DNA of 64,000 bases from Welwitschia mirabilis (GCA_051453625.1 JBOZIK010000001.1:228147135-228211134); one strand, 5' to 3'. Shown: positions 33,888 through 46,135, counted from the stretch's first letter. A program made the numbers and translations. Notes: generated by a model not told the origin, from the letters alone.

Positions 33888-35113
33888 CATATTAAAGGGT
33901 AAAAGACATAATTTTATGATAAAATAACTATTTTAATTTCTTCATCTATGTTAAATTAATCAAATATACTAATTCTAAATGTTAATTTTTGTATGAAAAT
34001 AAATAGCATATTAAGAGTTTTATGAATAAATAAAATAAAGCATAAAAAGTCTTAATGAAATATAAAAATAAATATAAATGCCTAGAGACTAAAAATGAAA
34101 TAAACACTTTATTATCAATAGAACTTATAAACTAAGGTCATTTAAATTACAACTAGATTTCATATAATTGATGTAACATTATGTAATTTAAAGATTATAT
34201 AAAGAGATATGACTCTTTATGAGATAATTATGAATATCCATCATGTTTCAACAATATTGTTCCAAGGTAAGATAGTTGTGTGAAGTTATATTAGAGTAAT
34301 TAGTTAATTAGTTTACGTAATTTAATATTAGTGTAATACTTGAAGCTAGTTTTGTTAGGATTAAATACATTAGAAACAAATATATATGAAAACGTTGTTT
34401 TATGTTTCATCCAACAAGATAATTCATCATTTTGAAGCTAAATAGATCTTAACATGCTCATCGTAATCTAAAATTTTTTTCAATCAAAATGAAAAACATA
34501 AACTTAGTTATATATAAAAATATCTATATCTTAAACCTAGATTTTCTGTTTGGAAAACACATCTTGAAACCTTAAAGACCCAAACTTAAATGGATAATAA
34601 ATCTAGCTTATAATTAATTTATTTAATTATTTATTTTACCTTTATCATAGGATGCTTTTACATCAATTATAATATCAAAGGACATGAAAATAACATTCAA
34701 AGATAACTTAAAAATGTAATTAATAAGAGGAGGAAATGTTATTAAAAAGTTTTCTATGATGGACAACTATGTGTTACAATGACTATGTACACACTTGATG
34801 AAAATATATTGACTTAGAAATAGGCTCAAATTAGGTTGGAATAACCCATGATTTTCTAAGGGCATTTATATAAAGTAAAGTGTGTCTTTATAGTTTAGTA
34901 ATAAAAATTTATATAAATGACTTATGTCCCACTATACAAATTGCTTATAATTGTTTACATCATATCCCTTTATGAGATTTTCATCTATCCACTTATGACC
35001 CTTTGATATTTAAATAATTATATTTAAAACTTTAAGAAAATAGCATTCTATTATGATGATCTCAATGTAAAGGACAAAAAGCTTTAAAATAGCAATTATA
35101 TTAGCTTTATATT
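33888..35113. other. Unassigned AT-rich sequence between two gypsy LTRs
   Basis: About 1.2 kb without readable frames. A word at 34530-34565 (TTTGGAAAACACATCTTGAAA) resembles 47826-47850 to the right of the Athila element (TTTGGAAAATACATTTTGAAA). The two flanks of that element may therefore share an ancestry. Confidence 0.35.
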
Positions 35114-36061
35114 TGTTGTGATTCTAACTTACACATATTTGATAAGGTATTTTTAGTGGTTCTATAGGATAATAGACAAATATATGATCAATTTATATGA
35201 TAATAAAGAGCTGAGATAAAAGAGATAAAAACATGCAATCTCCATGATGTTTTATAGAATTTTGAGTAATTCTAAGTGCTTCCCATTTCTTAGACAACTT
35301 CCTATAAAACATTGAGGCTAAATCATTAATGAAACATTTGTAAACGTCCATCATCCACCTCATTGTCTAGATGACTATATGAATGATAGAACAGTTGATA
35401 CCAATAGGGATGTTGATTGTAACTAATATGATAGTTAATGTGGATTATTTATAAGGTGTCATCTTTATCATTTGGATGGCTATCTATATGATACTATTAT
35501 AATGGCTCACTAGAAATTCACCTAACTTCTACCATTTATCTATCTATTTCTCTTAATATGACNNNNNNNNNNAAGAGATTCAAGGACCAGAGATCCATTC
35601 TTGTAGTTACGGAGAGATGTCTTTCTTGGTGTTTGGTAGAGATTTCTTCATTGAGATGCATCTGCTTTGTAACACGGATGTGGTTTGATAATTAATACAA
35701 AGCATTTATTTTTTTATTCCCATACATGTTAATTCTTTTTAATCCTCATAGCTTATGTTTCTTCTAATCCAGTGACAATTTCTTTAGCATGATTAGGTTA
35801 GGTGCATTTTTATTTTTAATTCATTAACCAGCTTTGCATAAGGGTATTACATTATTCTTTCTATGCATTATAATTTATTTTTGTAGTTAAGATACAAAGT
35901 ATTTCCTTGTGAAAATCAACTCTCTCACTTCTGCTAGGGCTTTCAATGAATTATAACATTTGAATTAACTCCCATCTATATTAGTGTATTGTGCTTGCAT
36001 ATATTTGTGATTAATAGAATCCTACTAAGGATGTAAAATTACATAAATATGCATTGCAACA
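35114..36061 (+). repeat. 5' LTR of the Athila element
   Basis: Starts TGTTGTGATTC, ends GCATTGCAACA, and a primer site follows. It is 948 bp as assembled against 1101 bp for the 3' LTR. Most of the difference is a roughly 115-120 bp stretch of the 3' LTR (about 47108-47225) that falls in the 10-N gap at 35563-35572. Confidence 0.85.
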
Positions 36062-36064
36062 TTT

Positions 36065-36082
36065 TGGCACTATTTCCAAGTA
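36065..36082 (+). other. Primer binding site, tRNA-Asp type
   Basis: TGGCACTATTTCCAAGTA, three bases after the LTR. It matches the tRNA-Asp site of Athila elements with mainly G-to-A and C-to-T changes. Confidence 0.8.
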
Positions 36083-36600
36083 AGGCCACTTAGAGGTTGA
36101 GAGTTATCATTACTCTAGTAAGTATTTTAAATTCTAGTTTAGATGCTTGATTATAGTAGCATTGTACTTTTATCTGCAGTAGTGTAGGTTTTTCTTTTCA
36201 CAAGTGCCAATTTTTCCTATTTCAAAATAAAAGTTTTTTCTGTTTTATAATAAAAGTTAGTCATTTACTTAATTATCCAAATAACATGCAGCGACGACGA
36301 CCTCTATGCTATGAGTTTTTCAGTTTTTTATCTATAAAATTATTTTTGGTACTTTTTCCATCATCCCCTTTATTATTCAGATGATGCAGTTAGATGATAG
36401 TCTACTATTTGTGTTTTCTATATTTGTCAATTTTTCATTTTTTTGGCTACTTTTTTCTTTTTTTTGTGCTTTCTGTGTTTTTATCATTTAGACCATTATC
36501 CAAACAATGACAAGGATGATACTTTGTGCATTTGAAATTGAGCATATATAGTAAAATCTAGTACAGAAGAAAAATACCAAAGAGAGGGGCTATTTATAGA
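36083..36600 (+). other. Leader of the Athila element
   Basis: Untranslated leader with inverted ATCATCC/GATGAT words at 36358-36400 and 36484-36520. No coding signal. Confidence 0.6.
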
Positions 36601-38280
36601 GGAAAATATCTAAGAAGGTTTGATTGACCTCGAAGCTAACTTAAGTGAGCACATTAAAGGTACTCAAAGTTCTAAAATTCTAGAAATATCTAATTTTATT
36701 TCTTTAGAGCCTAAATTTTCTAAAGAAACTTTTTTAAAATATTGTATCGATGATAGTTTTAAATTTCCAACCATGTCTAGCTTATCACAAAACAAAAGCA
36801 ACCTGTTTTGCTAAATCCATCCCTTGTCATTGAAACCCCTATAATCTCACTTGTTCGAACCAATGCCAATGTCACCCTTAGAATCTGATTGCTAATAAAA
36901 AACAAGAATTCCAAACCCCCTTTGATATACCTTCTACCAAGGATGTTGAACTAAGAAACTTAAATGTTTATCATCTTTTTAGTGGTGAACCTGATGAAGA
37001 CCCTTTATGACACATTACCAATATAGAACAATTAGTACTTACTTTAAGAAATGATAAAAAAATAATAAGTAATAAAACTTACATGATTATCTTTTTCATT
37101 ACTTTAAAAGGTAAGGTAAACTTTAGCTAAGAATGATTACTCACAAAAGTTTAAAATCATGGAGTCAAGTTTAGGAAGCCTTCATTAAAAGATTCATGAG
37201 AAAAATCATCATTAGAAAATGCAAGAAAGGAGTAACTAACTTCCAATAACTACCTAATGAAGATTGCACCTTTACTTATGAGAGATTTTTTGTTTCTTTA
37301 CATTCCAACCCTATAGATGCTTTTTCTTAGGAAGAACGAATAGACTACTTTTATAGTGGATTAAATAGTCAAATAAAGCAACTAGTTGATTTTTCATGGG
37401 GAGGTAATTTGTTAAACATATCTTTAGAATAATGCCTGAAAAGTATTAAAAGAGTTGGTAGAAGTAAGTCAAACTTGACCTAAATCCTCATCTAGAGAAA
37501 ATCAAACTGTAGGTAAAATCAGTAAGGATCTTAAGGAGGTTAAACATGAAAAAAATGAAATAAGAACTAAAAATGAACCAACAAACATTATTAAGAATTT
37601 TACCTCAACTTTATAAAAGTACACTCAAATGATTTTAGATGCAAAGGTGGCAACTAAAAAGAGTTTAGTTGTAGTTCTTACTTGTGATTTGAGTGATAGT
37701 TATCATGTTACAAAATAATATCCTTTACTTTTAACTTTCAAAAAAAGAATTTATGAGAAAGTATGTGCTTCCAACTAAAGGTCCTTAAACTTTAACCAAA
37801 ACCAAAACCAAAACCAAAACCAAGGACCAATCCAAAATCATAACTAATTTCAACTTATGATGAGTGGTTAATCAAACTTTAAAAATTTTCAAACCAAACA
37901 TCCTAACTTCCAAATCTTTTAGAAAAATATTTAAGAACATAAAATTCTAATTAAATAACTTAAACAATCAAGAAAGCTCATCTAACTCATATAATTAAAG
38001 TGATCCTCTTAGGAATTTTATTCATAAATTGAGAAAAATCCAAGAAATAAAGAACTCAAACATTGAAAATCTTATAAGCATTTTATAATAAACCATGCTT
38101 ACTAACCAAATACTATAAGGGTTACTTGCCACTCAACCTTTACTAAATCTAAATGAAGTAAAAAAAGTTTGCAAGATGGTGATAAGAAGTGAAAGTGACA
38201 TAAATCCTCCTACCTATGAGGCTTCCACATTACAAAAACAATAAAGAAGAGGACATAGAAATCTTAGAAAGTCTTTCTTT
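36601..38280 (+). pseudogene. gag: Broken gag of the Athila element
   Basis: Capsid polyprotein remnant. An open start (36620-36814) contains ISNFISLEPKFSKETFLKYC. In shifted frames follows the Retrotrans_gag core: LFSGEPDEDP at about 36980, LVLTLRNDKKI, then FFITLKGKV at about 37100. CTFTYERFFVSLHSNP lies at about 37268-37315 and ERIDYFYSGLNSQIKQLVDF at about 37340-37395, the classic order of plant Ty3/gypsy gag. A Gln/Asn tract coded by CCAAAA hexamers (37794-37823) lies in the C-terminal part. I found no zinc knuckle, as is usual for Athila gag. At least ten stops and several frameshifts break it. Confidence 0.82.
37794..37823 (+). repeat. (CCAAAA)5 hexamer run in gag
   Basis: Five AACCAA units coding NQNQNQNQNQ in the gag frame. 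It is a coding low-complexity tract, not a telomere-type repeat. Confidence 0.85.
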
Positions 38281-38559
38281 TCTCCTCAATTAAGTAATAA
38301 AAAGAAGAATTCTTCATATAAGAAACTTGCTACTTCTTAGTTAGATTATATTAAATACAAATCCTATTTTTTAGGGTCATTTAGAAGCTTTAATACAAAA
38401 TGTAAGAATCAACTTATCATTTTGGAAACTTTTACAAGATAAACTAAGTATTCTAAGTTGTTAAAATATCTAATTAGGAGGAAGAAAAAATAAACCATTA
38501 TTAGTAAAGTTTTCCTAGCTCAATCCATTAATAACTTAGTTTTATATAAATGTCAAAAG

Positions 38560-38890
38560 TTTAAGGATCTAGAAGTAGAAATTGTAAATGTTACTTTAGA
38601 AGAAAACCAAAGAATTAAGAAAGCCTTGATTGATATTGGAGTTAGTATCAACATTATACCCTTGCATATTTATTTGAGACTTAGGTTCGAAGATAGAATA
38701 GAGCCTATACAGATTGTTTTAGAACTAGCTAATACATCTATTAAAAAATCAATAGATGTGATTAAGGATTTAATTATTTAGATTAAGAAAGCCTCCTATC
38801 CTATTTATATTATTGTTATAGAAGTTAAGCATAATAATGGTTACCTTTACTTCCAGGTAGAGCTTTTGTGAAACAATCCACTATATTATA
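38560..38890 (+). pseudogene. Broken aspartic protease of the Athila element
   Basis: Retropepsin that would cut the polyprotein. The active-site word is ALIDIGVSINIIPL (DIGVS at 38632-38646, against the usual DxGAS), then IYLRL, ELANTSIKKSIDVIKDLII, and YPIYIIVIEV. A shifted LPLLPGRAFV at about 38849-38878 corresponds to the LILGRPFL end motif. The catalytic Asp is kept; a stop and a frameshift separate the parts. Confidence 0.8.
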
Positions 38891-38905
38891 GATACAAGAA
38901 CTGGT

Positions 38906-39154
38906 TTGATTAAGTGTTATCTAGGTAATAAAAAGTTTTCAATAAGAGTATTTGATGTAGCTGAAAAAGATTTAGAAAATTATTTGAGTATAGAGGAAGA
39001 AATGAAGCCAACTTTGTTTTTATATCATCATCCTCTTAAGGAGAAATGGTCAATGCTTTATGGACCAACTCTGTTTGATGATCAATTGGAAGTAGACTAC
39101 TTGAAATTTTTCCATGAAAATCAACTTGATTTTAACCATTTAGGAATTGATTAG
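38906..39154 (+). pseudogene. Linker between protease and RT
   Basis: Open stretch of 82 residues continuing from the protease (KKFSIRVFDVAEKDLENYL). Its place and wording fit the spacer between protease and reverse transcriptase in Athila-lineage pol. No catalytic domain. Confidence 0.6.
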
Positions 39155-39550
39155 ATTGATATGAAAAGTACAGAGATTAAGTCTATCAACTGTGTAGAAG
39201 TCTGAAATTTGAGCAGAATTGAGATTTCATATTTTGAAGGTGGTCACCCACTATTGATGTCTAGATGAGAGTATGAGACAATAGTCTTTTTTTTTTAAAA
39301 ATTTAATAAAAAATAAAAATCTAAACTTAAAACTCTTAGCCAATAGATTAAAATACATTTTTCTAAATAATGATCTAAACAAATCTTTAATCATTAATGA
39401 AAATCTTACTCTTAAAAAAGAATCAATCCTACCCTCTCTTTTATAATCTAAGGTAAATGCGTTCGATTGGTTTCATAATGGTTTGACAGCCATTTCTACC
39501 TTAATTATCTAGATAAAATCTACCTTAATAATAGTACAAAACATGTTAGG
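39155..39550 (+). other. Degraded start of the RT region
   Basis: No clean frame. Probably the end of the spacer and the start of RT, with a T-run at 39283-39295. Confidence 0.45.
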
Positions 39551-40260
39551 TAAACCAAATATAGACTTAATCCATTCCTTAAGCAAGTTGTTAAAGATAA
39601 AATAATAAAATTAATGGATACTGCAACAATTTATGCAATAGCTAATAATGAGTGGGTTAGTCCTTTAATAGTAGTACTTAAGAAATATGGGAAATGGAGG
39701 ATGTGCATTGAGTTTAGAAAACTAAATGAAATAACTAAAAAAGACCACTGTTCCTTGCTTTTCTTCATCATATACTTGATAGGATTTAGGGACATACATT
39801 TTACTATTTTTTTAATGGTTATAGTGGTTATAACTAGGTTTGCATTGCTAGTGAGGACTAAGACAAAACTTTTTTTACTTCTTCTTTTGGTACTTTCACT
39901 TTTTGACACATGCTTTTTAAACTTTGTAATGCTCTCGGGACTTTTCAGCATGCTATGATGTGTATTTTTTCTGATATACTTGAGAATTCTATTGAAATTT
40001 TTATAGATGATCTTTCTATTTATGCTGAAATGTCTAAAAAATTTTAGAACAATTTAAAAAAGTCCTTAATTGTTACATTTCTCGTGGCCTACATTTGAGT
40101 TAAGAAAAGAGTTTATTTCTTATAGAAAATGAAATTGTTTTAGATCACTATATTTTAAAAGAAGGGATTAGGATGGATTGTGAAAATGTTAATATTACTC
40201 AAAACTTAGATTCCCTTACACATGTTAAACAAGTTAGATCTTTTCTTAATTATTATGATT
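39551..40260 (+). pseudogene. Broken reverse transcriptase of the Athila element
   Basis: RNA-dependent DNA polymerase remnant. The clearest part is LNPFLKQVVKDKIIKLMD, then WVSPLIVVLKKYGKWRMCIE and FRKLNEITKKDH (39614-39760), the classic fingers region. After a frameshift, the palm active-site word IEIFIDDLSIYAEM (FIDD at 40000-40011) keeps both catalytic aspartates. HVKQVRSFLNYYDF at about 40218-40262 corresponds to the thumb. The spacing between blocks is near normal, so decay is mainly by point changes and small indels. An open stretch on the minus strand at 39631-39951 is only its shadow. Confidence 0.85.
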
Positions 40261-40800
40261 TTTATCATTAGTTTATTCATGATTATGCAAATATTTGCAA
40301 AACCCTTCACATGTTACTAGAAAAAGAAGTTAAATTTGAATGGAATGAATCTTGTCATCTTACTTTTAATAGGCTTAAAAGTAAAATTTCTTATGCTTCT
40401 ATTATAATGGAACTCGATTGGAATAAACACTTTGAGTTAATATGTGATGCAAGTAATTTTGCTGTAGGTGTGGTACTTTATCAAAAATATGGAAATGATA
40501 TTAAAGTTATATCTCATCATAGCAAATCTCTATCTAAAACTCAAATAAATTATACCTATACAGAGAAATAAATGTTAGCCATCATCTTTTGCCATAATAC
40601 ACTTAGACACTATCTTTTAGGCTTTCATACGAATGCTTAAACTAATCATTCTACTATTCATTACCTTATAATTAAGAAAGTTTCTAGTGCTTGATTGATT
40701 AAATGAATCCTTCTTATGTAAGAGTTTAATTTGACCATCATAGATAAAGTAGGAAAGCATAATTATATTATTAATCATTTGTCTTGTCTATTTTCTTTTC
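40261..40800 (+). pseudogene. Broken RNase H of the Athila element
   Basis: The 86-residue open part (40311-40571) reads LEKEVKFEWNESCHLTFNRL, then FELICDASNFAVGVVLYQK and ISHHSKSLSKTQINYTYTEK. This is the Ty3/gypsy RNase H with the catalytic Asp of CDAS and Glu of TEK kept. It then runs through stops to LTIIDKVGKHNYIINHLSCL (about 40731-40790), the usual G..N.vad.LSR end. It would degrade the RNA strand during reverse transcription. Confidence 0.85.
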
Positions 40801-40939
40801 CTGATGACTCTATTATTGATGATTCTTTTTTTAATGAGCAACGTTTTGCTATATCTTCTACTTATCCTTCTTCTTAGTATGTGGATATTATTAATTACCT
40901 TGTGATAATAAAAACACCATAACATTAATCTTAAAATTG

Positions 40940-42275
40940 ATACAAATATTTTCTCTATAAAATAGGTAACTATGAGTGGATAGAGCAACATTTTTACTCT
41001 AGATGTAAAGACCAAATTATGAGAAAATATATGCCTAATTTGGAAATACCTAAAATCCTTCATCTTTAACATAGTGATGTTTGTGAAGGACATTAAAGTG
41101 GACATGAAATGACTACAAAAATTATCCATTCTAGTTTTTATTGGCCTACTCTTTTTCTGGATTCCTTTGATTTTGTTAGAAGGTGTGATCCTTGTTAGCA
41201 TTATGATAGCCTTGTTCATTTATAGGAAATGATCCTTAGACTTATTTTTGAATGTGAGCCTTTTGATTATTAGGGTATTAATTTCATAGGCCCTGTTTAT
41301 CCATCTTCTTTTAATAAAAATTACATTTTAGTGGCTATTGATTACATGACTAAATGGGTTTAAGCCATACCTACTTCTTTGAATGATGCCCAAACTATTT
41401 GTTATTTTCTTAAAACTNNNNNNNNNNNNNNNNNNNNNNNNNNNNNNNNNNNNNNNNNNNNNNNNNNNNNNNNNNNNNNNNNNNNNNNNNNNNNNNNNNN
41501 NNNNNNNNNNNNNNNNNAAAACCATTTCTACTTATTTGAATGATGCTCAAACTATTTGTCATTTTCTTAGACTCATATTTTTTACAGATTTGGTTTTCCT
41601 ATAACTATCATTAGTGATCAAGAAACTTAATTTATTAATAAGCCTTTTAAAAAACTTCTTTTATTCATTAGAGTAGAACAGAGAGTAATATGTGCTTATC
41701 ATCCTCAAACCAATGGATAGGCTAAAAATGCCAATAGAAAAATTAAGAGAATGTTGCAAAAGCTTGCCTTTATTAATAAGAAATCTTACTCTTCTAAGCT
41801 TAACAATGTTCTTTGAGCTTACTATACTACTTGATATACTTCTCTTGGTTTTTCACCTTATGAACTTATGTATAATAAAGTTTGTATTTTACCTATTGAT
41901 GTATGCTATAACTCTTATCATGTTTTTTATCAACTTAATCTTGTGAATCTTCATGAAAACCTTAAACATATATGAACCCAATTAGATCATCTTGATAAAA
42001 AAAAACTCATGTTATGCATTATCAATTAATCCATAAAGCCCAAGATAAGTTCAAACATGATAAAAAGATACTTCATAACAAGTTTGAACCAGTTTAATTT
42101 GTTTTTTTAATACAACACTAGCATACATCTTTTGAGTAACAAGTTGACCTCTGAATGTTTAGGTCATTACCTTATAGAGAGAATGCATTCTAATGGCTCT
42201 ATTAAGATTTTAGACTTAGAGGCTAGGAATATTTATAAAGTTAATGGACAATAGTTGAAATTATATAAAGGATCT
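40940..42275 (+). pseudogene. Broken integrase of the Athila element
   Basis: Zinc-binding N-terminal part at about 41068-41200: HSDVCEGH, FYWPTLFLDSFDFVRRCDPC, with CDPC at 41184-41195. In the core the first catalytic Asp is Asn (GINFIGP, codon 41280-41282). The second Asp is kept (ISDQE, 41616-41618). The Glu of the NGQAE word is Lys (codon 41724-41726), and the Gln just before is a stop. AYHPQTNG, LGFSPYELMYNK and the C-terminal DLEARNIYKVNGQ (to about 42250) follow. A 100-N gap at 41418-41517 is flanked by two copies of LNDAQTIC. The minus-strand open stretch 40788-41219 is a shadow. Confidence 0.85.
41418..41517. other. Assembly gap (100 N) between near-identical flanks
   Basis: Both sides carry the same integrase segment (41366-41412 and 41525-41570, coding LNDAQTIC.FL). 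This suggests an unresolved duplication or two haplotypes joined. Confidence 0.9.
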
Positions 42276-44479
42276 TTTGATACTACTGTGAACATGGTAG
42301 AAGCACTTATTTTGGAGGTTCCCCTCAATGAGGAGGACTTTCTTCCTATCATTATCTAAGTTCTTTCTTATCTTCCATTTGGTAGATGTTATGATATCAC
42401 CTAATCATCTTTGAAACTTAATTTATGTATTGGTTTATGAAGTTTTCCATGACTAGTATTCATACTTAGGCATTTTTATAGTGGTAAGATTCGATTCACC
42501 TAATATTGAGACATTTCCATGTCTATAGACTTTACTTTAAATGAAGATGCCTTATTTCTTATGTTTTTTTTAAGGGTATAAGATCTTTGGTTATTTGGGA
42601 GTGCTTTTTTCTATTTTGTATTTCACTTATTCACCTTCGTCTTTTTGAGTATGTGATCATATGGGAACTCTTCAAGAGAAAAGAAGAAGAGAGGGGAAAA
42701 AATAATTAATGACCATGTTCTATTTATTTTAAGCTTAAAGAAAAATACATGGTCATTACGATGTTCTACCACACTGGGGTAAATTTTTCCAAAAGAAATC
42801 TTTAGTGGTGTTGGTAGCTATGGGAACTCCACTGGGAGGGTTAGTTGTTATGCTTATAAGTCTTGCTCCTCTGACTATGGTTTCACTCCCCTCATTATGG
42901 AAAAAGTTGTAATAAAACTTTGAGGCTATAGGATTAGTGGTATTCCTATATCATCAAAATAATTTCTTGTTTTTGTTTCCTAGACTCTTATTACTCCTAC
43001 TTAATCATTTTAATTTTGAGGATTTGGGTGTGTTTATGGGATAAGAGTAGATGAGATCATTGTTAAATAGTTTTTGATCCTGTCATTTATTGTTCTAAGT
43101 ATTTGAATTTTGGTATCACCATAATCACTACCCTTTTGAGTGGAATTTTATGAATTTTAAACATTTTATAATGCATTATTACTCACATGGCCTTATGATG
43201 TCTTTCTTGGGAGTTTTCTAGGTTAGTACTTAGAATAGATAAGGAATATTATTTTTGTTCCTTATGTTCATTTTCATTTTGTGATTCTTTGGTTTTTGAG
43301 TTTGTTATTACAAAGTAATTTATGCATTTTCTCATTCTTATATAGGACTTTATCATTTAGTAGTTTCTTTATTATTCATTTATATTCATATCATTGTTCA
43401 ATTAGCATTTGAATTCAAAAGAATATCTTTTCTATTCTATAAGTTTTCATGAGATTTCTCACATTCACTCAGCTTTTATTATCAGGTTTCAACCTAGATA
43501 GTCCTTTTTTTAAGCCATAGTTCTTTTTTTAAGCCATAGTTTTTCTTTTCTTATGGGTTTTTACTTTTTATCTTTATTTTCATTGTTTTCTTTCTCATTT
43601 TCTTTTTTTTTGAATTATTCTATTAAAGTATGATACTTAGAGATCATATCTGAGACTAAATTTGTTGGCTGGCATCTTTATTTTTGCCAAAGTTTTCCAC
43701 ATCCCATTGTTTACCTAGTTATCTAAATGATACTAGGAGGATAACAATTTGATTTTTTCTAAGAGTTATCCTAGACCTATTGTCTAAATGACGTGACTAG
43801 ATGATAGTATGATATAACCATGGCCTAGATTCTTTTCCTTTATTTTTCCTTATTTCTTCATTGTTTTTGCCCATTTATTTGAGAGAGGATGTCTCCTCTA
43901 GATTATACCAGTGTCTTAGCTCTTGTTTCACTTAATTTCATGTCTAGATTTTTGAGATTTTATCAGATTTATTAAAATGAGGTATTTTTCTCTTTTCTCT
44001 TATTTTTCAATTTTTTCTCCTATTTTTTAGCTTTTAAATATGTAGCTTTCATGTATATTGATTAATTTTTCATGATCTTTGATTTGGGACTTATAGATTT
44101 GGATTTCATTGCATATTTTTTTAGTTATAAGTAATTGTACTTTTTATGAGTTATTTTTAATTTTCCATTTTTTACACTTATTTTCTGATAAATTGTAGGT
44201 CAAAACATAATGGTCCTTTAAGAAAAATTAATCAATTCGATGTGTTTTACAATTATACCATATTAGATATTTTATTTAAGCACTTTGAATTTTTACCATA
44301 TGTGGGGCCTAATTAAAATGTAGCTTTTTAAATTTTCATGCATTTCACATTTTGCTTCTTAAAGGAGGGAGTAGAACATATTTTGAGCATTTTTCATAAT
44401 TTTTATCAATTTTTGGAGGGTTATTATTACACATCCATGCAATGTTCATAATGTATCTTTTCATTTTTACATGACATTT
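42276..44479 (+). other. Post-integrase 3' region of the Athila element
   Basis: T-rich, non-coding, homologous in its first kilobase to 19376-20400. It contains a 20-bp tandem duplication at 43505-43545 and palindromic TTGTCTAAATGA-type words at 43770-43805. Confidence 0.6.
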
Positions 44480-46135
44480 TTATGTATTTCTAATGGAGTT
44501 GGCTTCATATGCATAGAGCTAGACAGGCTAAGGTTGAGACCAAAGCTATAGAGTAGGAGGTGGATCCGATAGTACCACTAGGGATAGAGCCTATGAATCA
44601 TGCACATCCACCACCTCGACACAGTAGATCTTTGACTATATAGATAGCTTAGATGGATTACAAATGTGCATGGATCCTTACGTTTTAAAGATGCATGAGT
44701 TTTATAATACCATGTACATTGAGAGATGACCAGATGCTTATGGTCAGCTAATAAACATGATTATTGCATACATATGTAACCACAAGATAGTGATCCTCCC
44801 ATCCCATATTATAGTTATTACAGACTTGATGGGCTTGGGAGTCTGCATATTTACTCAGCTAGTGGGACTGAGGAGTGCCGAGCATAAGACACTATATTAG
44901 ATTTACTGACAACCCTTACTGTAGATAGATAGGGAATTCTTGTTACTCAGTTGACCCCCACTTATAGATTGTTACATAGAGCATTGATCCATAACATCAG
45001 TTCATGCTTTCATAGCAATCATGTGATGATAGCACGTTTATAGATTTTTAGTAGCATTTAGATAGGGAGAGAAAATAGNNNNNNNNNNNNNNNNNNNNNN
45101 NNNNNNNNNNNNNNNNNNNNNNNNNNNNNNNNNNNNNNNNNNNNNNNNNNNNNNNNNNNNNNNNNNNNNNNNNNNNNNNNNNNNNNNNNNNNNNNNNNNN
45201 NNNNNNNNNNNNNNNNNNNNNNNNNNNNNNNNNNNNNNNNNNNNNNNNNNNNNNNNNNNNNNNNNNNNNNNNNNNNNNNNNNNNNNNNNNNNNNNNNNNN
45301 NNNNNNNNNNNNNNNNNNNNNNNNNNNNNNNNNNNNNNNNNNNNNNNNNNNNNNNNNNNNNNNNNNNNNNNNNNNNNNNNNNNNNNNNNNNNNNNNNNNN
45401 NNNNNNNNNNNNNNNNNNNNNNNNNNNNNNNNNNNNNNNNNNNNNNNNNNNNNNNNNNNNNNNNNNNNNNNNNNNNNNNNNNNNNNNNNNNNNNNNNNNN
45501 NNNNNNNNNNNNNNNNNNNNNNNNNNNNNNNNNNNNNNNNNNNNNNNNNNNNNNNNNNNNNNNNNNNNNNNNNNNNNNNNNNNNNNNNNNNNNNNNNNNN
45601 NNNNNNNNNNNNNNNNNNNNNNNNNNNNNNNNNNNNNNNNNNNNNNNNNNNNNNNNNNNNNNNNNNNNNNNNNNNNNNNNNNNNNNNNNNNNNNNNNNNN
45701 NNNNNNNNNNNNNNNNNNNNNNNNNNNNNNNNNNNNNNNNNNNNNNNNNNNNNNNNNNNNNNNNNNNNNNNNNNNNNNNNNNNNNNNNNNNNNNNNNNNN
45801 NNNNNNNNNTAGACACTTGACAAGAGGATCTAGGATTTTGATTAAAGGACACAGATACTTAATTAGATGATATAGACATTAGAGTAGAGAATCCTAACCA
45901 TTAAAAGAAGAATTCAGCCCTTTGATGACTATATTGTCGACATGCACCAATGCATTATTTCTATCTATAAGAGTATGATAGTTAACATACTAGAAGTTGT
46001 ACATGTCTAGGGTGATGAGATGATCCATGCTATTTCTACATCTTTGGATCTAGATTTTCCTACTGATTCTAAGCATTTTCCTTCTTCTTTCCCTACACTT
46101 GAGATAGCTACCTAGCCTGAATTTATCATGTGATA
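44480..46135 (+). pseudogene. Candidate extra 3' ORF of the Athila element
   Basis: Composition changes here from T-rich to mixed, and readable peptide stretches return between stops: LASYA, KMHEFYNTMYIER and PDAYGQLINMI (44690-44760), then HKIVILPSHIIVITDLMGLG and LVGLRSAEHKTLY (44770-44895). Beyond the gap come RIQPFDDYIVDMHQCIISIY (about 45905-45970) and ALSTSLDLDF-like words to 46115. Athila-lineage elements often carry an additional ORF between integrase and the 3' LTR, sometimes called env-like; position and coding character fit that. I see no signal peptide or membrane segment that would support an envelope role. A 731-N gap (45079-45809) removes the middle. Confidence 0.4.
45079..45809. 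other. Assembly gap (731 N)
   Basis: Largest gap, inside the candidate 3' ORF. Frames spanning it on the minus strand are artefacts. Confidence 0.95.

Noticed and set aside
34728-34750. GAGGAGGAAATGTT as a Copia polypurine tract and LTR start
   Set aside because: No LTR partner, primer site or pol nearby; one purine run in AT-rich DNA is not enough.
37794-37823. Telomere-like CCAAAA repeat
   Set aside because: It is in frame in gag and codes a Gln/Asn tract; five units only.
39631-39951. Minus-strand 106-residue frame as a gene
   Set aside because: Antisense to the reverse transcriptase remnant.
40788-41219. Longest N-free open frame (143 residues, minus strand) as a gene
   Set aside because: It lies antisense to readable RNase H and integrase sequence with the expected catalytic and zinc words; it is a shadow frame.
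45038-45852. Long minus-strand frames
   Set aside because: They consist almost entirely of N from the 731-base gap.
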